A stretch of 5,183 nt of DNA from a bacterium (GTDB taxonomy: Bacteria > Ratteibacteria > UBA8468 > B48-G9 > JAFGKM01): NCBI GenBank assembly GCA_021157805.1, contig JAGGVW010000197.1, forward strand, positions 1-5,183. The letters run 5' to 3'. Under the pieces are notes generated by a model. That model searched no databases, was not told the DNA's origin, and saw only the letters and a program-made list of their open reading frames with translations. The translations under genes were made by a program, and so were the position numbers. Positions 1 to 4,452 of this stretch are shown piece by piece (within the stretch, counting starts at the first letter, position 1; each line of letters begins with the position of its first letter).

Positions 1-335
1 CAGATATACTTTATACAGATACATGGGTAAGTATGGGAGATGAAAAAGAGAAAGAAAAACGAATTAGAATTTTTAAGCCCTACCAGGTAAATAAAAAACT
101 TGTATCAAAAATTAAAAAAGAATTTATTTTTATGCACTGTCTTCCTGCTCATCGTGGATGGGAAGTTGAAGATGAAATAATTGATGGGAAAAATTCAATT
201 GTTTTAACACAAGCAGAAAATCGTCTCCACTGTCAGAAAGCCCTTCTTCGTTTTCTTTATTCCCCCCTGTTAGAACCCGGTTCTAACAGAGGGGAAACTG
301 GAGAAAATGCCTATAAGAAAAGACGTATTGGTTAA
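1..335 (+). CDS. argF: Ornithine carbamoyltransferase, C-terminal part (5' end outside window)
   Basis: This enzyme makes citrulline from ornithine and carbamoyl phosphate, in the cytoplasmic arginine pathway. The frame is open from base 3 and enters from the left, so the ATG at 33 is internal. Three family signatures are visible. The ornithine-binding block [12 protein letters not shown] (3-38) has the conserved Asp at 18-20 and Ser-Met at 30-35. The HCLPAHRG active-site loop (135-158) has its Cys at 138. The C-terminal [11 protein letters not shown] helix (210-242) has the conserved Arg at 222. A typical OTCase ends just after this helix, near LLRFLY (codons to 260). Here the frame continues for 24 further codons (261-332). 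These are encoded by a long palindrome and the start of the next gene, and they look acquired. The stop (333-335) lies 29 bp inside the transposase gene. Four of the five Arg codons in the native part are CGN, unlike the AGA/AGG-dominated neighbours, but the sample is tiny. Identity is very secure; whether the tail is tolerated is unknown. Confidence 0.95.
   Translation, partial: DILYTDTWVSMGDEKEKEKRIRIFKPYQVNKKLVSKIKKEFIFMHCLPAHRGWEVEDEIIDGKNSIVLTQAENRLHCQKALLRFLYSPLLEPGSNRGETGENAYKKRRIG
262..294. repeat. Long imperfect palindrome (REP-like hairpin), left of the transposase
   Basis: The arms are 262-277 and 279-294 around a single central C at 278. The inner 11 bp (267-277 with 279-289) pair perfectly, 266/290 is a mismatch, and 262-265 pair with 291-294 as C:G pairs. 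The core is AGAACC-C-GGTTCT. No T-tract follows, so it is not a standard intrinsic terminator. It starts immediately after the expected end of argF. Its core recurs, inverted, at 945-957 at the other end of the transposase gene, as expected for REP hairpins associated with RAYT genes. Confidence 0.85.
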
Positions 336-963
336 TGGTGAAGTTTATCATGTTTATAGTAGAAGTATAGAAAAATATATAATATTTCCTTTATTTAATG
401 ATTTCTTAAGAATGGAAGAATTGATTAAATATTATAGAATACCAAGGGATATAAGTTTCTCTTTATTTTCGAGAACTCCGGATAAATACTCTTCCAATGA
501 TAAAAGAGAAGAAATTGTTAGAATTATCGCTTATTGTCTTATGCCAACACACATTCATTTAATACTGCAACAGAAAAAGGAAAATGGGATTTCTAAATTT
601 ATGGAAAAAGTTTTGAAAGGATATGCAGTTTATTTTAATAAGAAATACAGAAGAAATGGTCCTTTATGGTCAGGGAGATTTTCTAATGTGAGAGTAAAAA
701 GTGATGAACAACTTTTACATTTAACAAGATACATACATTTAAATCCAGTGACATCTTATTTAGTGGAAAAACCAGAGGACTGGAGATTTTCTTCTTATAG
801 GGAGTATGTTGGACTGAAGAAAAAAAATCTTATGTGTGACTGGGAAGGACTTATTGCTTTTCAGAAAAAAAGTTATATTGAATTTGTGAATAACAGGAAA
901 GATTATCAGAGAGAACTTGCAAAAATAAAAGAATTGCTTTTTTCAGAACCGGGTTCTAAATAA
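307..963 (+). CDS. REP-associated tyrosine transposase (RAYT; Y1/HUH superfamily)
   Basis: This is a single-strand DNA endonuclease/transposase related to IS200/IS605 TnpA. RAYTs nick at REP-type hairpins through a tyrosine. The 218 residues carry the family signatures. The N-terminus [14 protein letters not shown] (residues 10-23) matches the usual first strand of the fold. The HUH metal site is MPTHIHLIL (His82, His84). The helix [12 protein letters not shown] (105-116) carries the nucleophile, Tyr106 or Tyr109. It is followed by PLWSGRF (119-125), then RYIHLNPV and a [10 protein letters not shown] block, both typical of RAYTs. The protein is longer than IS200 TnpA (about 150 aa), as is common for RAYTs. 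No TnpB-like gene is nearby. The start overlaps argF by 29 bp. A weak GGAG at 300-303 precedes it, and a GAGGGG (289-294) is largely buried in the palindrome, which could limit translation. The last codons (SEPGSK) are the right palindrome itself. The frame is intact and the catalytic motifs are complete. Confidence 0.9.
   Translation: MPIRKDVLVNGEVYHVYSRSIEKYIIFPLFNDFLRMEELIKYYRIPRDISFSLFSRTPDKYSSNDKREEIVRIIAYCLMPTHIHLILQQKKENGISKFMEKVLKGYAVYFNKKYRRNGPLWSGRFSNVRVKSDEQLLHLTRYIHLNPVTSYLVEKPEDWRFSSYREYVGLKKKNLMCDWEGLIAFQKKSYIEFVNNRKDYQRELAKIKELLFSEPGSK
945..957. repeat. Short palindrome AGAACC-G-GGTTCT at the 3' end of the transposase gene
   Basis: This is a perfect 6+6 bp palindrome around a central G at 951. 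Beyond one mismatch (944/958), two further pairs (943/959 and 942/960) extend it. It shares a 15-base stretch with the reverse complement of the left palindrome. It lies inside the coding sequence of the transposase and encodes its final Glu-Pro-Gly-Ser residues, directly before the TAATG junction with the peptidase gene. Confidence 0.8.
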
Positions 964-1991
964 TGGATTATGAAAAAAGAGTGGAAAAAGTGAGGGGCTT
1001 TCTCAAAAAGAAAAAGGGAGATTGTTTTATCACTTTCAATTCTTCAAATATATTTTATCTTACTGGCTTGCTTGATATTGAAGGTTGGCTTGTAATAAGT
1101 GAAAAAGAAGTTGATTTATTTGTCCCTGAACTTTACTTTTATGAATCCCTTGACAACCCCGGGTATAATAAAATAAAAATACATATATATAAAAAGAAAA
1201 ATTTTTTTTCCTTTCTTGAAAATTACAAAAAAATTCTTTTCATCAATTCTGAAATTTCTTATCTTTTGTGGCTACAAATTTCTAAAGTTTTAAAAGAAAA
1301 GTTTACACCTGTTGAAAATTTTATTTTAGAAATGAGAGCCGTGAAGGAAAAAGAAGAAATAGAATTAATTGAAAAGGCAAAAGAAATTGCAGAAAAGACA
1401 TTAAAAGAAATAAAACTCCTCATTGATAAAAGAAAAAACTTAACTGAACTTGATGTTGTAAGTGAAATTAAATACAAACTTATAAAAAACGGTGCAAGAA
1501 AGGAATCTTTTGAACCTATTGTTGCTTCTGGCGTTCATTCTTCTTACCCCCATCACAAATCAAAAAATAAAGCCATAAAAAAGGGTGAGGTAATAGTAAT
1601 TGATATGGGAGCAGATTTTTGTGGCTATAAAAGCGATTTAACAGCCACTTTTTTTTACGGCGAAATTTCAGATGAAATTAAAAAAATCTATAACATTGTA
1701 AAAGATGTTCAAAAATATTGTATTGAATTTGTTTTAGAAAATGCAGGAAATAAGAAAATAAAAGGGAGTTATGTTCACAAAAAGGCAGTTGAAATTTTTA
1801 AAAAGTATAAACTTGAAAAATATTTTATTCACGGACTTGGGCACGGGATTGGAATTGATGTTCATGAAAAACCACAACTTTCCCCTAAAAGTAAAGATGT
1901 TATTGAAAAAGGGAATGTAGTTACTATTGAGCCAGGTCTTTACTTTCATAATAAATTTGGTATACGGATTGAAAATATGTTAACATTGTAA
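963..1991 (+). CDS. M24 family Xaa-Pro dipeptidase/aminopeptidase (PepQ-like), C-terminally shortened
   Basis: This is a cytoplasmic dimetal peptidase that cleaves the bond before proline in dipeptides or short peptides. Residues 1 to about 120 form the creatinase/prolidase N-terminal domain, a linker beginning MRAVKEKEEIE follows, and the rest is the pita-bread catalytic domain. All five metal ligands are present with prolidase spacing: Asp214, Asp225, His294 (in HGLGHGIG), Glu323 (in TIEPGLYF) and Glu337 (in IRIEN). His301 is the expected catalytic His. Only five residues follow Glu337, whereas archaeal and bacterial prolidases usually have about 20, including a last strand. Frame +2 right after (1979-2020) reads VNIVNKFDRKNFMI, which resembles the missing end. 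A small out-of-frame deletion is therefore plausible. The start ATG overlaps the transposase stop (TAATG) and has no Shine-Dalgarno sequence, so translation probably depends on termination-reinitiation. M24 membership is secure; PepQ versus PepP cannot be separated here. Confidence 0.9.
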   Translation: MDYEKRVEKVRGFLKKKKGDCFITFNSSNIFYLTGLLDIEGWLVISEKEVDLFVPELYFYESLDNPGYNKIKIHIYKKKNFFSFLENYKKILFINSEISYLLWLQISKVLKEKFTPVENFILEMRAVKEKEEIELIEKAKEIAEKTLKEIKLLIDKRKNLTELDVVSEIKYKLIKNGARKESFEPIVASGVHSSYPHHKSKNKAIKKGEVIVIDMGADFCGYKSDLTATFFYGEISDEIKKIYNIVKDVQKYCIEFVLENAGNKKIKGSYVHKKAVEIFKKYKLEKYFIHGLGHGIGIDVHEKPQLSPKSKDVIEKGNVVTIEPGLYFHNKFGIRIENMLTL

Positions 1992-1997
1992 ATAAAT

Positions 1998-2026
1998 TTG
2001 ACAGGAAAAATTTTATGATTTAGAAT
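1998..2026 (+). promoter_or_regulatory. Sigma70-type promoter P1
   Basis: TTGACA at 1998-2003 (perfect -35), a 17-nt spacer, then TAGAAT at 2021-2026 (5 of 6 to TATAAT). This is the optimal spacing and the first promoter after the peptidase stop. It would give a leader of about 125 nt before the chaperone gene. Predicted from sequence only; AT-rich DNA produces false -10 boxes, but exact TTGACA plus 17 bp is much rarer. Confidence 0.65.
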
Positions 2027-2045
2027 GAAGATGTTAGTTGAAAAC

Positions 2046-2073
2046 TTGACAGATAAAAAATAATGTTTAAAAT
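2046..2073 (+). promoter_or_regulatory. Sigma70-type promoter P2 (copy 1 of a duplicated promoter)
   Basis: TTGACA at 2046-2051, a 16-nt spacer, TAAAAT at 2068-2073 (5 of 6). This 28-bp unit recurs 65 bp downstream with only two mismatches, both within the spacer. Confidence 0.6.
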
Positions 2074-2110
2074 AAATTTATACTTAATAGAAACAAAAAA
2101 TTAAAAAAAT

Positions 2111-2138
2111 TTGACAAATAAAAAATAGTGTTTAAAAT
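2111..2138 (+). promoter_or_regulatory. Sigma70-type promoter P3 (copy 2 of a duplicated promoter)
   Basis: TTGACA at 2111-2116, a 16-nt spacer, TAAAAT at 2133-2138. Transcription would start near 2145. The resulting leader is very short but still contains the AAAGGAG ribosome binding site (2147-2153) five bases before the chaperone ATG at 2159. This is the promoter closest to the secretion operon. Confidence 0.65.
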
Positions 2139-2158
2139 TAAAAAAGAAAGGAGAAAAA

Positions 2159-2695
2159 ATGGAAAAGATAAGAAAGATTATGATGGCAAGCGCAGGTGTT
2201 TTTGTTTTGTTTTTATTCTTCTCACATACTCCATCCTACTCAAAAAATTTAAAAGTGGGTGTTGTCAATATTGAAAAAATTTACAGTCAGTATCAGAAAG
2301 CACAGGATGCTATTAAAAAAATAAAGGATGAGAGAACTCAAAAACAGATGGAACTTTCAAAAAAACAGGTAGAGTTAAAAAGATTATTAAATGAATATAA
2401 TGCAAAAAAAGATAAAATGAAAGAAAGTCAGAAAAAAGAATATCAGAAAAAAATAACTGACCTTCAGGCAGAGATAAGAACATTTGTCAGATTAACAAAC
2501 AATGACCTTATAAGAGAAAATAGAGCAAAGACACAACAGTTTCTTGGAGATATAGCAACAGTAATTCAGAAATATGCAAGAGATAATGGATATGATATTA
2601 TAATTGATAAAAAGTCCCTTCCTTACTTTTCTTCTGCTTTTGATATATCTGATGAGATAATAAAAATATTGAACAGCCCCAAAACTAAAAAATAG
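2159..2695 (+). CDS. Skp/OmpH-family periplasmic chaperone
   Basis: Skp-type chaperones are periplasmic trimers that hold unfolded outer-membrane proteins between the Sec translocon and the outer membrane. The 178 residues start with a signal peptide: Lys/Arg-rich n-region, hydrophobic run at about 8-22, probable cleavage after SYS near residue 28. The OmpH-type first strand KVGVVNIEKIYSQY follows. Residues about 40-125 are a highly charged Lys/Glu/Gln helical segment, the coiled-coil tentacles. The family's C-terminal end is present as YARDNGYDIIIDKKSLPYFS and DISDEIIKILN. Length and domain order are normal for the family. It has a strong AAAGGAG site and three promoters upstream. The tpsB-type gene begins 8 bp after its stop, so the two are almost certainly co-transcribed. 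In many bacteria skp follows bamA. Here it precedes a two-partner transporter gene, which suggests a chaperone serving this secretion system. It could also be the general cellular Skp. Confidence 0.9.
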   Translation: MEKIRKIMMASAGVFVLFLFFSHTPSYSKNLKVGVVNIEKIYSQYQKAQDAIKKIKDERTQKQMELSKKQVELKRLLNEYNAKKDKMKESQKKEYQKKITDLQAEIRTFVRLTNNDLIRENRAKTQQFLGDIATVIQKYARDNGYDIIIDKKSLPYFSSAFDISDEIIKILNSPKTKK

Positions 2696-2699
2696 GAGG
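2694..2699 (+). promoter_or_regulatory. Strong ribosome binding site AGGAGG for the TpsB gene
   Basis: AGGAGG overlaps the TAG stop of the chaperone gene (2693-2695) and ends four bases before the ATG at 2704. This fixes the TpsB start and indicates coupled translation of chaperone and transporter. Confidence 0.8.
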
Positions 2700-2703
2700 C
2701 AAA

Positions 2704-4356
2704 ATGGGATTAAAATTTAAAATTTCAGTTCTTTTATTTATACCACTTTCCTTTTTTCTCTTCTCTGACCCAATACCAACCACCCCCAAAATAAAAAAGA
2801 AAAAAACAGAAGTGAAAATAAAAGGAGGAATGGTAAGCCCTTCTTTGAAAATTAAAAATGGGAGGAAAATCAGAGTAAATAAGTTTATTATTAAAGGAAA
2901 TACAGTAATAAAAACAGAAGTTCTTGAAAAAATAGTAAAAAAATATGAAGGGAAAGAGTTAACAATTTCTCAATTAAAAGAAATTGCTGACCTTATAACT
3001 CAAGAATACTGGAAAAGAGGATATATAACATCGTTTGCCTATATCCCTGCTCAAAAAATTACAGGTGGAGTGATTGAAATTGGAATAATTGAAGGGAAAG
3101 TCGGAGAAATAAAAGTTGAAGGAAATAAGTATTATACTACAAGATTTATAAAGAAATATTTTGAGTCAGTTAAGAGAGAAAAGGTGTTGAATAATAGAAC
3201 ACTTGAAAGAGGCCTTTTACTCTTGAGCGATTTACCAAAAGAAGATGTGAGAGCAACTTTAACAAAAGGAAAAGTTGAAGGAACAACAGATATAATATTA
3301 GATGCTGCTGAACTTGGTTTTCCTTACAATCTTTCAATTTTTGCAAACAATTATGGTTCAAGATACACAGGAAAAGTCAGAGCAGGAATTTCTCTTGATA
3401 TCGGGAATATAACAAAGCATGGTGATATTTTATCTTTATCAGGTGTAGCCAACCCCAAAAGTTTTGATGATATGAAATATTATAAAGTCGGTTATACATT
3501 ACCATTGAATGGATATGGAACAAAAGTTTATGTTGATTATTCCTATATGGATTACGAAGTTGGAAAAGAACTTGCAATTCTTGGTATTGAAGGCGAATCA
3601 GAAATATTTACAGTAGGAGTATCTCATCCTTTAATAAGAGCAAGAGATAAAAATCTTTCCTGGAGTGCTGAATTGAGTAAGAAAGATATGACTAACTACC
3701 TTTTTGAGAAAACATATACAACTTCAAATGACGACTATGCAACACTCCAACTTGCTTTGAAAGGAGATAGATTAAGGAAAAACTCTCATGGATATGCTAC
3801 TTTGAAAGCAACTTTTGGACTTAAAGACCTTTTTGGTGGAATGGATGATAGCGAATATACAAGTTCAAGCAGACCGGGACTTGCAAATGGTGATTGGGTA
3901 AAAATAAACCTTGATTTAACAAATTTAAGAAAGATTGGAAGTTGTCAGTTAATTACACGACTTGGTGGACAATGGGCTTCAGATAATTTATTAACAGGTG
4001 AGCAGATGGTTCTTGGTGGACCTGATTCAGTAAGAAGTCATCCAACAGGCGAATTTCTTGGTGATTATGGGTATTTTGCATCAGCAGAATTGAGGACACC
4101 ATTTTTACCTGGTAATACATTTTTAAATAAATATATAAACTGGGCATTTTTTGTTGACCATGGAACTGTTTATTATAATACACCTTTGCCAGGAGAAGAT
4201 AAGAGTCATACTATAACAGGAATTGGTGCTGGCTTTAGAGTTTATGTTCCCTGTCATTATCATTTAAGGTTTGATGTTGGTTATCCTGTTTCAGGTGATG
4301 ACCCATCAGATGGAGATGAAATTCACTACTGGGTGCAGGCAGTTGTCAATTTCTAA
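2704..4356 (+). CDS. TpsB/FhaC-type outer-membrane transporter of two-partner (type Vb) secretion
   Basis: This is the outer-membrane pore that captures the TPS domain of its TpsA partner in the periplasm and exports it. The 550-residue length is typical. A signal peptide (about 1-21, ending FFLFS) is followed by a Lys-rich linker (about 28-55). POTRA1 (about 58-132) carries VNKFIIKGNTVI and EYWKRGYITSFAYIPAQ, the usual POTRA_2 pattern. POTRA2 (about 134-203) starts GEIKVEGNKYY. The remainder is the 16-stranded barrel of the ShlB/FhaC type, with alternating aromatic and polar strands. The L6-loop signature is GGPDSVRSHP (438-447), with the key Arg at 444. Family members usually read VRGY here, so Ser445 and His446 are deviations. 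The F-x-D-x-G barrel-lid motif is present at Phe483-Asp485-Gly487. The protein ends in VVNF, with the terminal Phe of a BAM substrate signal. The gene lies between the Skp-like chaperone and the TpsA exoprotein, the expected partner. A BamA role is unlikely, since there are two rather than five POTRA domains. Confidence 0.93.
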   Translation: MGLKFKISVLLFIPLSFFLFSDPIPTTPKIKKKKTEVKIKGGMVSPSLKIKNGRKIRVNKFIIKGNTVIKTEVLEKIVKKYEGKELTISQLKEIADLITQEYWKRGYITSFAYIPAQKITGGVIEIGIIEGKVGEIKVEGNKYYTTRFIKKYFESVKREKVLNNRTLERGLLLLSDLPKEDVRATLTKGKVEGTTDIILDAAELGFPYNLSIFANNYGSRYTGKVRAGISLDIGNITKHGDILSLSGVANPKSFDDMKYYKVGYTLPLNGYGTKVYVDYSYMDYEVGKELAILGIEGESEIFTVGVSHPLIRARDKNLSWSAELSKKDMTNYLFEKTYTTSNDDYATLQLALKGDRLRKNSHGYATLKATFGLKDLFGGMDDSEYTSSSRPGLANGDWVKINLDLTNLRKIGSCQLITRLGGQWASDNLLTGEQMVLGGPDSVRSHPTGEFLGDYGYFASAELRTPFLPGNTFLNKYINWAFFVDHGTVYYNTPLPGEDKSHTITGIGAGFRVYVPCHYHLRFDVGYPVSGDDPSDGDEIHYWVQAVVNF

Positions 4357-4368
4357 AAAAGGACAAAA

Positions 4369-4452
4369 ATGAATAATAGCAATGTTGATGAATATTTTAA
4401 AAAAGAAAATAAAAAAGATGAACCAATTAAACAAAATAAAAGGAGGGAGTCA
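4369..4452 (+). other. In-frame 28-codon extension upstream of the TpsA signal peptide (alternative start)
   Basis: An ATG at 4369, 12 bp after the TpsB stop and five bases after a modest AAGGA site, is in frame with the TpsA start at 4453. There is no stop between them. It would add 28 hydrophilic, charged residues (Asn-, Lys- and Glu-rich) before the signal peptide. Some TpsA proteins, FHA among them, carry extended signal peptides of comparable total length, but this segment does not resemble the known ESPR sequence. Whether it is translated is undecided. Confidence 0.45.
4441..4446 (+). promoter_or_regulatory. Strong ribosome binding site AGGAGG for the TpsA start at 4453
   Basis: A perfect AGGAGG ends six bases before ATG 4453. 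It is as strong as the site used by the TpsB gene and stronger than the one before ATG 4369. This is why 4453 is taken as the main start. Confidence 0.7.

Larger units (their letters stand above)
262..960 (+). mobile_element. Candidate RAYT/REP-type unit: transposase gene bounded by inverted palindromic repeats
   Basis: A Y1-transposase-family gene is enclosed by two copies of one palindromic core, 273-284 on the left and 945-957 on the right. The 15-base stretch at 945-959 is the exact reverse complement of 270-284, so the copies are inverted relative to each other. The unit sits between two housekeeping genes that would otherwise be adjacent. The left boundary coincides with the expected end of argF, and the right boundary with the start codon of the peptidase gene. 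The exact ends are inferred. No target-site duplication is obvious, which fits HUH enzymes. RAYTs are usually single-copy, vertically kept genes that mobilise or maintain dispersed REP hairpins, so this may be a resident locus rather than an active element. Confidence 0.55.
2041..2141 (+). repeat. Imperfect direct repeat carrying P2 and P3
   Basis: Positions 2041-2076 and 2106-2141 align at a fixed offset of 65 bases with 32 of 36 identities. The mismatches are at 2045, 2052, 2063 and 2074. The conserved parts are the -35 box, the A-rich spacer and the -10 box. The DNA between the copies shows no clear similarity. Confidence 0.75.

Noticed and set aside
262..294. The long palindrome as an intrinsic terminator of argF
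   Set aside because: The stem is strong but no T-tract follows, and the transposase and peptidase genes continue in overlap, so termination here is not supported.
1157..1164. CCCCGGG-containing sequence as a further copy of the transposase palindrome
   Set aside because: It lacks the AGAACC/GGTTCT arms and lies in conserved peptidase coding sequence. No third copy of the core was found in the window.
1150..1169. TTGACA followed by TATAAT inside the peptidase gene
   Set aside because: Both boxes are perfect, but the spacer is only 8 bases, far too short for a sigma70 promoter. It lies within a conserved coding region.
1259..1477. Minus-strand open frame within the peptidase gene
   Set aside because: It is a Ser/Phe-rich shadow of the Lys/Glu-rich coding strand, with no start signal and no family resemblance. 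The same holds for the reverse frames at 1734-1949, 3170-3361, 3377-3577 and 3953-4183.
2025..2063. Small ORF of 12 codons (MKMLVENLTDKK) in the intergenic region
   Set aside because: It has no ribosome binding site, overlaps the P1 -10 box, contains the P2 -35 box and is too short to support as a gene.
2704..4356. Barrel gene next to skp as bamA
   Set aside because: Two POTRA domains, 550 residues, TpsB-type motifs and an adjacent TPS-domain exoprotein identify a TpsB transporter rather than BamA.
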